64,000 nucleotides of DNA from Aureimonas frigidaquae (GTDB taxonomy: Bacteria; Pseudomonadota; Alphaproteobacteria; Rhizobiales; Rhizobiaceae). The stretch is taken from assembly GCF_001463905.1 (NCBI RefSeq), contig NZ_BBWR01000002.1, positions 310,001 to 374,000 on the forward strand. Reading direction: 5' to 3'. The notes beneath the pieces were generated by a model, which did no database searches, was not told where the DNA came from, and saw only the letters and a program-made list of their open reading frames with translations. Positions 1 through 9,317 of the stretch are shown here, one piece after another (position 1 is the first letter of the stretch; each line of letters starts with the position of its first letter). The position numbers were made by a program, and so were the translations under genes.

Positions 1-383
1 TGCACATCCGCGCCGTAGCTTTCCGGAATGGAGTAGTGCTGCTGATAGGTGGGCAGGACGGAGATGACCCGATCGCCCGGTTCGACCAGCGTTTCATGGA
101 CGAGCGCATTGGCGCCGATGGCGCCGTGGGTGATCGTGACGTTTCGCGCTTCCTGCCGCTCATACTGGGACGCGATCAGGCCGCGCAGCCTGTCGCTCCC
201 CTCGATCGCACCATAGGTCAGCTTCATGGGCAGCAGTTCGTCGAGGATGGTCTGCGTCTTGCCGGCGATGGACAGAAGCTCCTGGACCGTCAGCGATTCC
301 ACGCAGGTTTCCGCCAGGTTCCATTCGCACTGGGTCTCATATCGGTTCATCCATATCTCGACCCCGAAATCCCGGATCTTCAT
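1..383 (-). CDS. PLP-dependent aminotransferase, class I/II (partial)
   Basis: Only the first ~127 residues are present; the gene runs off the left edge of the window. Translation from the ATG at 383 begins MKIRDFGVEIWMNRYE and continues through a stretch with LTYGAIEGSDRLRGLIA and VTITHGAIGANALVHETL. This is the N-terminal arm and the start of the large domain of fold-type I aminotransferases (the Y-G-x-x-x-G-x-x-x-L-R pattern). The PLP lysine lies outside the window. The gene follows the cyclodeaminase-family gene by 32 bases on the same strand, so the two probably form one operon for amino-acid metabolism. The substrate cannot be told. Confidence 0.75.
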   Translation of the reverse strand, partial: MKIRDFGVEIWMNRYETQCEWNLAETCVESLTVQELLSIAGKTQTILDELLPMKLTYGAIEGSDRLRGLIASQYERQEARNVTITHGAIGANALVHETLVEPGDRVISVLPTYQQHYSIPESYGADV

Positions 384-415
384 GGCACTCTCCTGCGGTT
401 CGTAACGTCAGCGTG

Positions 416-1363
416 TCAGTTGCTCATCACCGCCAGGACGGCGGCGGCAGCGGCGATATCTTCAAGGCCAAGGCCGACCGAGCGGAAGAAGGCCGAGCGC
501 TCGCGGCTCGGCAGCGCCGCGCGCCCGCTCACGAGTTCCGGCAGGTCGCCGATCAGCCGGTCGGCGCTCCACACGCCGCTTTCGGTGGCCAGCACCATCT
601 CGCCGGCAACACCGGGCGTCGTCTGCCGATAGTCGCAGTAAACATCCATCGCGCCCAGAAGCTGCGGGTCGATCTCGTGCGCCCTGGGCGCATTGGTGCT
701 GACCGAGGTGACGAGGCAGCGCGCAGGAAGCCGGGCTATGTCGATGACCGGGGCGGCGGCCGATGTGCAAAGCATGACGACGTCCGCCCCTTGGGCCGCA
801 GCGTCGGCATCCGTATGGAAGGTCACGGGGGTGCCGTCGCCGATCGTGCGCGGCGCGGCGTCCCGCCCCCGGCCGGAGCGTGATACGAGGCGGACCTCCC
901 GCCACGGGCGGATCGACGCCGCATGCCGCAGATGGGCAAGCCCCACAGGGCCGGCGCCGACGACGGTCAGGATGCCTGCATCGGCGGCCGCCAGATGCTC
1001 GGCGGCCAAAGCGGTCGTGGCGGCCGTGCGCTCGGTCGTCAGGCGCGCGGCATCGCACACGAGAAGCGGCCGGCCCGTATCCATGGACATGAGCATCGTC
1101 CAGGCGGTGACGATGGCCCCGCTCGGCCCCGGAATATAGGGGGACAGCTTGGCGCCGAAGACCCGTTGCGGCGCCAGCACGCCGAGATAGGTGATGACGT
1201 CCCCACCGCCCTGCGGGAACAGGCTGAGCGTCTGCGGCGGCTGTACGGCGGCGCCATCGGCCAAAGCCGCGAACATCGTGCTCAGCGCGGCGCGCAGGTC
1301 GAGCCGCCCGAGCACCGCGTCCAGCATTTCGGCATCGACGATGCGCGGGGGTTCGACTTTCAT
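416..1363 (-). CDS. Ornithine cyclodeaminase / mu-crystallin family protein
   Basis: The product is a 315-residue protein of the ornithine cyclodeaminase/mu-crystallin family. These NAD(P)-dependent enzymes include ornithine cyclodeaminase, alanine dehydrogenase and ketimine reductases. The Rossmann loop VVGAGPVG lies near residue 136, after the family's N-terminal region with GAKLSPYIPG. The frame can be extended two codons to a TTG at 1369; the ATG at 1363 is preferred, although its ribosome site is weak. It lies upstream of the partial aminotransferase in a likely operon and is divergent from the XRE-cupin regulator at 1472, which may control it. The exact substrate (ornithine, alanine or an imine) is not evident from sequence. 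Confidence 0.85.
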   Translation of the reverse strand: MKVEPPRIVDAEMLDAVLGRLDLRAALSTMFAALADGAAVQPPQTLSLFPQGGGDVITYLGVLAPQRVFGAKLSPYIPGPSGAIVTAWTMLMSMDTGRPLLVCDAARLTTERTAATTALAAEHLAAADAGILTVVGAGPVGLAHLRHAASIRPWREVRLVSRSGRGRDAAPRTIGDGTPVTFHTDADAAAQGADVVMLCTSAAAPVIDIARLPARCLVTSVSTNAPRAHEIDPQLLGAMDVYCDYRQTTPGVAGEMVLATESGVWSADRLIGDLPELVSGRAALPSRERSAFFRSVGLGLEDIAAAAAVLAVMSN

Positions 1364-1471
1364 GTCCAAGGGTCCATGATCGCAAGGGTCGATAATGATG
1401 CCGCCCGGTCCCTGTGGACCGGATCGGAAGAAAGCCTTTGATGCGCCGCGGCATCTGAGCTAGGAAAGCTT

Positions 1472-2041
1472 ATGAGCAGTATATTGCGCAGTCAAGACGG
1501 ATCGGATGTGCTGGCGCATGTTTCGGACAATCTGCGCCGGCTGCGGCTGGCGTCGGGCCTGAGCCAGGCAGCTTTGGCCAAGGCGTCCGGCATCAGCCGC
1601 CGCATGATCGTGTCGGTGGAAGCGGGCGAGGCCAATATCAGCCTGTCGAGCCTCGACAAGCTGGCTGCCGCCATGGGGGTCGGCTTCGTGGACCTGGTGC
1701 GCGACCCGGCGCGCGGATCGCAGGACGACATCGATCAGGTCACCTGGCGCGGCACCGCGCCGGGCAGCTCGGCCGTACTCCTGTGCTCGGCGCCCGCCGC
1801 GCGCGAGGCGCAGATGTGGCATTGGACCCTTGGCCCGGGTGACCGCTACGACGCGGAGCCCGACCCGCAGGGCTGGCACGAAATGATCTTCGTGATCGAA
1901 GGCACGCTCGACCTCGAACTGCACGATGACCTGCGGCGCCAGCCGGCCGGCAGCTATACCGTCTACGGCACCGACCGGGCCTACGCCTATGCCAATCGTG
2001 GCGAGGGGCCGGTGCGCTTCATCCGCAACGTCATTTCCTGA
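1472..2041 (+). CDS. XRE-family transcriptional regulator with C-terminal cupin
   Basis: This 189-residue protein has an N-terminal XRE/Cro helix-turn-helix at about residues 17-70 (LRLASGLSQAALAKASGISR is the core). A C-terminal cupin barrel follows at about residues 110-185, with a GWHEMIFVIEGTLDLEL strand pattern. Such HTH-cupin proteins sense small metabolites and regulate adjacent catabolic or transport genes. An AGGAAAG site precedes the ATG. It is divergent from the cyclodeaminase-aminotransferase pair and 61 bases upstream of the MFS gene, so either may be its target. The ligand is unknown. Confidence 0.88.
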   Translation: MSSILRSQDGSDVLAHVSDNLRRLRLASGLSQAALAKASGISRRMIVSVEAGEANISLSSLDKLAAAMGVGFVDLVRDPARGSQDDIDQVTWRGTAPGSSAVLLCSAPAAREAQMWHWTLGPGDRYDAEPDPQGWHEMIFVIEGTLDLELHDDLRRQPAGSYTVYGTDRAYAYANRGEGPVRFIRNVIS

Positions 2042-2102
2042 ATGGCGGCAGGCACCAGAAAGGCCTATCCTCCCATCCCTCTAGGGAACGGAGGGTGGCC
2101 GC

Positions 2103-3548
2103 ATGGCCGATGACGGGCGGAACACCTCCGGGCAGCGGGCCGTTCTGGCGGCGACGATCCTGGGCTCCAGTCTGACCTTCATCGACGGCGCAGTGGTGAA
2201 TGTGTCGCTGCCAGCGATCGGCGCGCAACTCGGAGCAAGCTTTTCGGCGCTGCAATGGGTCGTCAGCGGTTATATGCTCACTCTGGCCAGCCTGATGCTG
2301 GCGGCCGGTGCGCTGGGCGACCGTTGGGGCCATGCCGTGGCCTTTTCGCGCGGGCTTGTCCTGTTCGGCCTTGCCTCGCTTCTTTGCGCCCTTGCGCCCG
2401 GTGTCGAGGTGCTGATCGGGGCGCGGCTGGCGCAGGGCGCGGCTGCGGCGCTGCTGGTCCCCGCCAGCCTTGCACTCATTGCCGATCATTTCAGCGGCGC
2501 AGCGCGTGGCCGTGCCATCGGCATCTGGGCCGCGGCCAGCGCCATGACGACGGCCATCGCCCCTCTGATCGGCGGCTTCATGATCGATTCCCTGGGCTGG
2601 CCCAGCGTGTTCCTGATCAACCTGCCGCTCGCCGCCGGTGCATGGTGGCTCCTGCGCGCCGCGCCGCCGCAGCCGCAATCGTCCCAGCCGCCGCGCGCCG
2701 ATCTTGCGGGCGCGGCCCTGGCGACGCTGTCGCTCGGCCTGATCAGCTTCGGCCTCATCGCGCTTGGAGAAGGAGCCGGATGGCGGGGCGGCGGTGCGCT
2801 GATTGCCGGGCTCATCGTCCTGGTCGGCTTCGCTCTTCAACAGGTCCGGTCCGCCGATCCGATGATCCCGCCTTCCATGTTCCGAATCCGCCTGTTCGCA
2901 GGCGCCAATCTTCTGACGGTGCTTCTCTATGCCGCCTTTTCGGGCGGGTTGATCATGGTGCCCCTGGTGCTGATCGAAACGTCGGGCTTCTCTGCAGCGG
3001 CGGCCGGTGCGGCGCTCCTGCCAATTTCGATCCTGATGGGCCTGTTCTCCGCAAGCTCGGGGCGGCTTGCCCAGCACATCGGGCCGCGGCTGCCGCTGAC
3101 GGTCGGGCCGCTCCTCTGCGCGGCCGGCTTTGCCATCATGGCGGGAACCGGCCCTTCCTTCGGCTACGCCGTCGGCTTCCTGCCCGGGCTCATCGTCCTC
3201 GGCCTCGGCATGGTGCTGACGGTCCCGCCGCTGACCACGAGCGTCCTGGACGCCGTGCCCGATACGCAGAGCGGCCGCGCCTCCAGCATCAACAACGTGG
3301 CGGCCCGCACGGGCGGCCTTCTGGCCGTCGCGGCCCTGGGGCTGGCAGTTGCAAGCGGGACCGGTGGCGGGATCGCCGGGCCGGCCGTGGGCGCGGCCAT
3401 GCAACGGGTCATGCTTGCGGCGGCGCTCCTGTCGGCCGGCTCGGCGCTGGCGGGCTGGTGGGCGACCGGTCACGCGCCACCTCCTCGGCCAGCCAGTCGT
3501 GGAACAGGCGCAAGGCCGGCCGCGCCGGCCGCTCCGAAGGCCAGGTGA
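2103..3548 (+). CDS. MFS transporter, DHA2 (EmrB/QacA-like) drug exporter type
   Basis: The 481-residue integral membrane protein has about 14 hydrophobic segments. It carries the DHA2-family motifs: ATILGSSLTFIDGAVVNVSL near the N-terminus (motif D1) and a GALGDRWGHA loop between TM2 and TM3 (motif A). Members of this family export drugs or metabolites by proton antiport in the inner membrane. A GGAGGG site lies 7 bases before the ATG. The last ~46 codons, which encode an Ala/Pro/Arg-rich tail, overlap the 3' end of the convergent LysR gene by 140 bases. The substrate is unknown. Confidence 0.9.
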   Translation: MADDGRNTSGQRAVLAATILGSSLTFIDGAVVNVSLPAIGAQLGASFSALQWVVSGYMLTLASLMLAAGALGDRWGHAVAFSRGLVLFGLASLLCALAPGVEVLIGARLAQGAAAALLVPASLALIADHFSGAARGRAIGIWAAASAMTTAIAPLIGGFMIDSLGWPSVFLINLPLAAGAWWLLRAAPPQPQSSQPPRADLAGAALATLSLGLISFGLIALGEGAGWRGGGALIAGLIVLVGFALQQVRSADPMIPPSMFRIRLFAGANLLTVLLYAAFSGGLIMVPLVLIETSGFSAAAAGAALLPISILMGLFSASSGRLAQHIGPRLPLTVGPLLCAAGFAIMAGTGPSFGYAVGFLPGLIVLGLGMVLTVPPLTTSVLDAVPDTQSGRASSINNVAARTGGLLAVAALGLAVASGTGGGIAGPAVGAAMQRVMLAAALLSAGSALAGWWATGHAPPPRPASRGTGARPAAPAAPKAR

Positions 3549-4365
3549 ACCAGTAGGCGTTCGGGCTGCGAAAGCCGATGCCGCCCGCTTCCCGCAGGAG
3601 CCCGGCGGCCAGTTCCTCGGCAATCAGCCGGCGCGGAATCAAAGCCAGCCCCTGCCCCGCAATGGCGGCGCGGATCACCAGCGTATAAAAGCCGAACTCG
3701 ACGATGTGGTTGGGCCGCTCGGGAAGGTCCAGGCCAGTGGCGTGCTGCCTGAGATCGGCCCACCGGTTCGGCGTGCCGGGATGTTCCAGCATGGTCGACG
3801 CCGCCAGCCAACGCTCTGCGCCGAGCATGTCGAGCTTGGCCAGATAGGAGGGTGCGCCGACCAGGCGCACATCCTGTCCGTTCACATACAGGGCATGCTC
3901 CCCGGAAAAGGGCGGTGCACCATACCGAAAGGCCGCGTCCGGCTCAGCCTGGCCCGGCGTGCGGAAGCTCGTGAACTGCACATCCACATGCGGATGGCGC
4001 TCGGCAAAGCGCGCGAAACGCGGCAGGAGCCACCTGTCGCCGAAGATTGGCAGCGTGTGAAGCCGCAGGACATGATCGTCACCCGCCAGCCGGGCGACCT
4101 CCAATGCGGCATCCTCCATGGCCTTGACGGCCAACCGCGCCTGCCGCACGTAGATCTCCCCCGCCGGGCTCAGCCGCAGGCCGGTCGGATCCCGCAGGAA
4201 AAGGGCCGTGCCGACCCGCTCCTCCAGCTTTGTCAGTTGCTTGCTCACAGCGCTCTGGGACAGGTTCACCACATCGGCCGCCGCAACGGTCGAGCCGCGT
4301 TCGGCAAGCGCCAGCAGAACCTTGAGTGATGTGGAGATCGGAAGCCGGGAGGAGAAACTCGTCAT
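3409..4365 (-). CDS. LysR-family transcriptional regulator
   Basis: This 318-residue protein has an N-terminal winged helix (residues ~12-70; GSTVAAADVVNLSQSAVSKQ is the recognition region). A periplasmic-binding-protein-like effector domain follows, with LPIFGDRWLLPRFARF as in GcvA-type members. The C-terminal ~25 residues are Pro/Ser-rich, extend beyond the usual LysR end (FHDWLAEEVA) and overlap the MFS gene antisense. It is divergent from argH, whose start is 117 bases away, and LysR regulators commonly control the divergent operon. It therefore probably regulates the argH-ABC transporter operon. This is inferred from position only. Confidence 0.9.
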   Translation of the reverse strand: MTSFSSRLPISTSLKVLLALAERGSTVAAADVVNLSQSAVSKQLTKLEERVGTALFLRDPTGLRLSPAGEIYVRQARLAVKAMEDAALEVARLAGDDHVLRLHTLPIFGDRWLLPRFARFAERHPHVDVQFTSFRTPGQAEPDAAFRYGAPPFSGEHALYVNGQDVRLVGAPSYLAKLDMLGAERWLAASTMLEHPGTPNRWADLRQHATGLDLPERPNHIVEFGFYTLVIRAAIAGQGLALIPRRLIAEELAAGLLREAGGIGFRSPNAYWFTWPSERPARPALRLFHDWLAEEVARDRSPTSPPAPSRPTGAPPQA

Positions 4366-4482
4366 ACCGATGGCTTAGACCGCCCTATGCCAGAATGGAA
4401 TTCGGGGAGTGAAAAACTTTCATTTCCAGTTGCAGCCGGTCCCTGCCTAGTCTTCGTGCATGATCTTTTAGGAGGCACTCTA

Positions 4483-5897
<1,415 letters not shown>

Positions 5898-5901
<4 letters not shown>

Positions 5902-6752
5902 CGCACAGCGCCCCGATGATCGACCCGCACAGCGGCGCACCGCTCACGGTGATCGCCCGCCGTCATTACGGCCGCTGGCTCGCCACCGCGCTGATCCTGG
6001 CGGCGCTGGCGGGCATTGTGCGCGCCTTCGCCGTCGGGCAGATCGAGTGGCCCGTCGTGGCGCAGTTCTTCACGGCGCCGGCCATCCTGCAGGGCCTCGT
6101 CAACACCATCATCATGGCAATCGTCGCCATGGCGCTCGGCATCACGCTCGGCGTGCTCTTCGCCGTCATGGTCATGTCGCCCAACCCCGTCCTGCGCAAC
6201 AGTGCGCGGGGTTACATCTGGTTCTTCCGCGGCACCCCGCTGATCCTGCAATTGCTGCTGTGGTTCAATCTGGCGCTCGTCTTCCCGACGATCGGGATCC
6301 CCGGCCTGATCGAGTTCCGCACCGTGGACCTCATCACCCCCTTCGTGGCGACGCTCCTCGGGCTCGGCATCAACCAGGGCGCCTATACGGCGGAGGTCGT
6401 GCGCGCGGGCATCCTGTCGGTCGATCACGGCCAGACGGAAGCCGCACAGGCCATCGGCATGGCGCGTCCGGCGGTTCTCCGGCGCATCGTCCTGCCCCAG
6501 GCGATGCGGGTCATCATTCCCCCGGTCGGCAATGAGTTCATCTCGATGGTCAAGCTGACCTCTCTTGCCTCGGTCATCCAGTATTCGGAAATCCTGCGCA
6601 ACGCGCAGACGATCTACTTCGCCAACGGCCGGGTCATCGAGCTCCTGATCGTGGCGGCCATCTGGTACATCGCCGTCGTCTCCGTCCTGTCGGTCGGGCA
6701 GTTCTTCCTGGAGCGCCATTTTTCGCGCGGCTATGCAAAGGGAGGGCGTTGA
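5898..6752 (+). CDS. Polar amino-acid ABC transporter permease (HisM/GlnP family)
   Basis: This 284-residue inner-membrane protein has an N-terminal extension and then the HAAT permease domain, with repeated hydrophobic segments. It contains the family motifs RGTPLILQLLLWF and the EAA loop (EAAQAIGMARPAVLRRIVLP). Its start codon overlaps the argH stop (ATGA), so translation is coupled. A single permease gene is present, so the transporter probably works with a homodimeric channel. It pairs with the ATPase and the binding protein that follow. Confidence 0.93.
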
Positions 6753-6755
6753 ACC

Positions 6756-7529
6756 ATGGCGCAGGCAAAACCCCTGGTCGAAGCCTTCGGCCTGACCAAG
6801 ACCTTCGGCACGCTGCGCGCGCTCGACGATGTCGCTCTGTCCGTGCCGCGCGGCGAGGTCCTGTGCATCATCGGACCTTCGGGCTCGGGCAAGTCCACCC
6901 TTCTGCGCTGCCTCAACCAGATCGAGAGGCCCGATGCCGGGCTGATCCTGATCGATCAGGAATTGGCCGGCTACCGGCGCGATGGTGACAGGCTCTACGA
7001 GCTGGATGACAAGGCCATTGCGCGGCAGCGGCTCGCGGCCGGCATGGTGTTCCAGCGCTTCAACCTTTTCAGCCACATGACCGTCCTGCAGAACGTGATG
7101 GAAGGGCCGGTCACCGTGCTCCGGCGGCGCAAGGCGGAGGTACGCCAGGAGGCGCTCGACCTCCTCGACCGCGTCGGCCTTGCCGACAAGGCGGGCGCCT
7201 ATCCGAGCCAGCTTTCGGGCGGCCAGCAGCAGCGCGTCGCCATCGCCCGTGCGCTTGCCATGCGGCCCAAGCTCATGCTGTTCGACGAGCCGACCTCGGC
7301 CCTCGATCCGGAGCTGGTGGGCGAAGTGCTCACCGTCATGCGCGATCTGGCCGCCACGGGCATGACGATGATCGTCGTCACCCATGAGCTGGGCTTCGCC
7401 CGCGAAGTGGCCGACCGCGTCGTCTTCATGGATGCCGGGCGGATCGTCGAAGCCGGCCCGCCCGAACGCGTCCTGTCGAACCCGCAGGAAGAGCGCACAC
7501 GCAACTTCATCGCAGCCGTCCTGTCCTGA
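6756..7529 (+). CDS. Polar amino-acid ABC transporter ATP-binding protein (GlnQ/HisP type)
   Basis: The 257-residue ABC ATPase has Walker [10 protein letters not shown] at about residue 38 and Q-loop [10 protein letters not shown]. It also has signature [15 protein letters not shown], Walker [13 protein letters not shown] and the switch histidine in VVTHELGFA. This is the classic polar amino-acid uptake type. It starts 3 bases after the permease stop and is followed 22 bases later by the binding-protein gene, so the whole argH-permease-ATPase-binding protein set is one operon. Confidence 0.94.
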   Translation: MAQAKPLVEAFGLTKTFGTLRALDDVALSVPRGEVLCIIGPSGSGKSTLLRCLNQIERPDAGLILIDQELAGYRRDGDRLYELDDKAIARQRLAAGMVFQRFNLFSHMTVLQNVMEGPVTVLRRRKAEVRQEALDLLDRVGLADKAGAYPSQLSGGQQQRVAIARALAMRPKLMLFDEPTSALDPELVGEVLTVMRDLAATGMTMIVVTHELGFAREVADRVVFMDAGRIVEAGPPERVLSNPQEERTRNFIAAVLS

Positions 7530-7551
7530 AGAACCCACAAGGAAACCCGAT

Positions 7552-8391
7552 ATGAAACAGCCCCTCGCCGCCGCCCTGGTCCTGTCCGCTGGCCTCATCA
7601 CGGCCGTGCCGGCAGTCGCACAGGAACTCCCCGCCCGGATCAAGGAAGCCGGCCGGATCGTCGCCGCGACCAACCCGAACTATGCGCCGATCGTCTACAA
7701 GGACCCGGCCACAAACGTCCTGCAGGGGCTCGATATCGACCTCGGCACCGCCATTGCCGAAGAGCTCGGCGTCGAGATCGAATGGCAGGAGACCGAGTTC
7801 GTCCAGATGCTGCCTTCGCTGCAGACGGGGCGCGTCGATATCGCGCTCGCCGGCATGTCGGACATCGCCTCCCGCCGCGATACGGTGGACTTCGTGGACT
7901 ACATGTCGTCCGGCGCGCAGTTCTACACGCTGACGCAGCTTGCCGGGAGCATCAAGGAGCCGACCGATCTTTGCGGCAAGCGGGTCGGCGCATCGCGCAA
8001 CACCAATTGGCCGTCCGACATCACGGCCTGGAGCGAAGCCAACTGCGTGGCGGCCGGGCTGGAGCCGATCGATGTCGTCGGCACGGAGGGCTCGGTGGAC
8101 GCACGCACGCAGCTGCGCAGCCAGCGGCTCGATGCCGCCGTACAGGGCAACGAGACGCTGCCCTATTTCCAGAAGCTGGAACCCGATACCTATGTGTTGA
8201 TCGGCGCGCCGATCACCCGGACGCTGGCCGGCATTCCCACGGTGAAAACGGAAGAAGGGGAACAGATCCGCGATGCGGTCGCCGGCGCCTTGAAGCGCCT
8301 CCAGGACAGCGGCCGCTACCAGGAGATCTTCGCCTCCTACGGGCTGGCCGAAAATGCGGTGGACGATATCCAGATCAACGCGGGCGAGTAG
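7552..8391 (+). CDS. Polar amino-acid ABC transporter substrate-binding protein
   Basis: This 279-residue periplasmic protein has a Sec signal peptide (MKQPLAAALVLSAGLITA, with likely cleavage after AVAQ). The SBP family 3 fold follows, with the pattern G-x-D-I-D-L-G-T-A-I-A-E-E-L and a TGRVDIALAGMSD segment. The ATG at 7552 follows AAGGAAA; an upstream reading frame through the ATPase gene is a shadow. It is the last gene of the argH operon and defines its ligand, probably an amino acid or amino-acid conjugate. The ligand cannot be named from sequence. Confidence 0.93.
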   Translation: MKQPLAAALVLSAGLITAVPAVAQELPARIKEAGRIVAATNPNYAPIVYKDPATNVLQGLDIDLGTAIAEELGVEIEWQETEFVQMLPSLQTGRVDIALAGMSDIASRRDTVDFVDYMSSGAQFYTLTQLAGSIKEPTDLCGKRVGASRNTNWPSDITAWSEANCVAAGLEPIDVVGTEGSVDARTQLRSQRLDAAVQGNETLPYFQKLEPDTYVLIGAPITRTLAGIPTVKTEEGEQIRDAVAGALKRLQDSGRYQEIFASYGLAENAVDDIQINAGE

Positions 8392-8402
8392 ACCGCATCA
8401 GA

Positions 8403-8436
8403 CCCGCCCGTCGGCCGTCTCGGCCGCGCGGGCGGG
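8403..8436 (+). terminator. Hairpin downstream of amino-acid transporter operon
   Basis: Outer arms CCCGCCCG (8403-8410) and CGGGCGGG (8429-8436) enclose a smaller GGCCG-TCT-CGGCC hairpin. It lies 11 bases after the binding-protein stop. No T-run follows, so it is a GC-rich stem rather than a textbook intrinsic terminator. Confidence 0.45.
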
Positions 8437-8462
8437 CTGCAATAGTCTTCAGGTCTTGAGAC

Positions 8463-8488
8463 ACGGCGCGGCGGCAACGCCGCGCCGT
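8463..8488. terminator. Bidirectional hairpin between convergent operon and ssb
   Basis: Perfect 11-bp arms ACGGCGCGGCG (8463-8473) and CGCCGCGCCGT (8478-8488) with a 4-base loop GCAA. It sits between the convergent ends of the transporter operon and ssb, where a shared terminator is expected. There is no strong U-tract on either strand. Confidence 0.5.
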
Positions 8489-8505
8489 TCATGCGGGAAC
8501 GTGGC

Positions 8506-9066
8506 TCAGAAGGGGATCTCATCATCCATGTCGCTGCCGCCCCCACCGCCGCCGCGGCCGCCACGATCGTCATAACCGCCACGGCCGCCGCCGCCTGATC
8601 CACCGCGATCCTCGTAGCCGCCGCGTCCGCCGCCGCCGCCACGGCTGCCGCCGCCCCCGCCGCCGCCGCGATCCTCGTAACCACCGCCGCCTTCGAAGCC
8701 GCCGCCGCCTTCGCCGCGACCGTCGAGCATCTGAAGCTCACCACGGAAGCGTTGGAGCACGACTTCCGTCGTGTAGCGCTTCTGGCCGGACTGGTCTTCC
8801 CAGGAGCGGGTCTGCAACTGGCCCTCGAGATAGACCTTCGCGCCCTTCTTCAAATACTGCTCGGCAACCTTGACGAGGTTCTCGTTGAAGATGACGACAT
8901 TGTGCCACTCGGTGCGCTCCTTGCGCTCGCCCGACTGGCGGTCACGCCAGGTCTCGGACGTGGCGATGCGCAGGTTGACGACGGCATCGCCCGAGTTGAG
9001 GCGGCGAATCTCCGGATCGGCACCGAGATTGCCGACCAGAATGACCTTGTTGACGCTGCCTGCCAT
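8506..9066 (-). CDS. ssb: Single-stranded DNA-binding protein
   Basis: The 186-residue SSB has an N-terminal OB fold (residues ~1-112: [20 protein letters not shown], then [15 protein letters not shown]). A long Gly/Arg-rich linker (~residues 118-180) follows, and the conserved acidic tip MDDEIPF binds partner proteins at replication forks and repair sites. The frame stays open far upstream to 9450, but the ATG at 9066 gives the family N-terminus and is preceded by AAGAGG. A LexA box overlaps this ribosome site, so SOS control is expected. It is divergent from uvrA, a common alphaproteobacterial arrangement. Confidence 0.96.
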   Translation of the reverse strand: MAGSVNKVILVGNLGADPEIRRLNSGDAVVNLRIATSETWRDRQSGERKERTEWHNVVIFNENLVKVAEQYLKKGAKVYLEGQLQTRSWEDQSGQKRYTTEVVLQRFRGELQMLDGRGEGGGGFEGGGGYEDRGGGGGGGSRGGGGGRGGYEDRGGSGGGGRGGYDDRGGRGGGGGGSDMDDEIPF

Positions 9067-9069
9067 ATG

Positions 9070-9084
9070 GAACCTCTTGCGAAC
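9070..9084. promoter_or_regulatory. LexA (SOS) box adjacent to ssb start
   Basis: GAAC-CTCTTGC-GAAC is an exact match to the alphaproteobacterial LexA direct-repeat motif GAAC-N7-GAAC. It lies 3 bases upstream of the ssb start codon and covers its AAGAGG ribosome site. Confidence 0.8.
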
Positions 9085-9193
9085 CTGAACTATTCGGATG
9101 TCGGGCCGCGACGCTAGAACATCCGCTTCCGGCGGCCAAGCCAGGCGGAACGCCTTTCCGGGCGCCATCCACATGCGTCGCGACAATTGACTG

Positions 9194-9208
9194 GAACAAA
9201 GAAAGAAC
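9194..9208. promoter_or_regulatory. LexA (SOS) box in ssb-uvrA intergenic region
   Basis: GAAC-AAAGAAA-GAAC is a second exact match to the alphaproteobacterial LexA motif. It lies in an AT-richer patch about 105 bases upstream of the uvrA start and 128 bases upstream of ssb. It is well placed to repress uvrA and perhaps ssb. Confidence 0.82.
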
Positions 9209-9293
9209 ATACAAACGAATGCGTCAAGTGTTCCCGTCAGGCGCCTTTCAACATTGCCTTCCATCACCGATATGGGAGGGAACAGATTTTCCG

Positions 9294-9317
9294 ATGTCAG
9301 ACCCGGCCGGCCGATGA
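9294..9317 (+). other. Mini-ORF (7 codons) overlapping uvrA start
   Basis: ATG at 9294 follows a good GGGAGGG site (9274-9280) and encodes MSDPAGR. Its TGA at 9315-9317 overlaps the likely uvrA ATG at 9314. The uvrA ATG itself has no clear ribosome site, so coupled re-initiation is plausible. The peptide resembles the usual MSD-like UvrA N-terminus one base out of frame. Confidence 0.4.

Noticed and set aside
8530-8710. GCC-rich tandem tracts as a DNA repeat or microsatellite
   Set aside because: They encode the Gly-rich linker of SSB and are explained by codon use.
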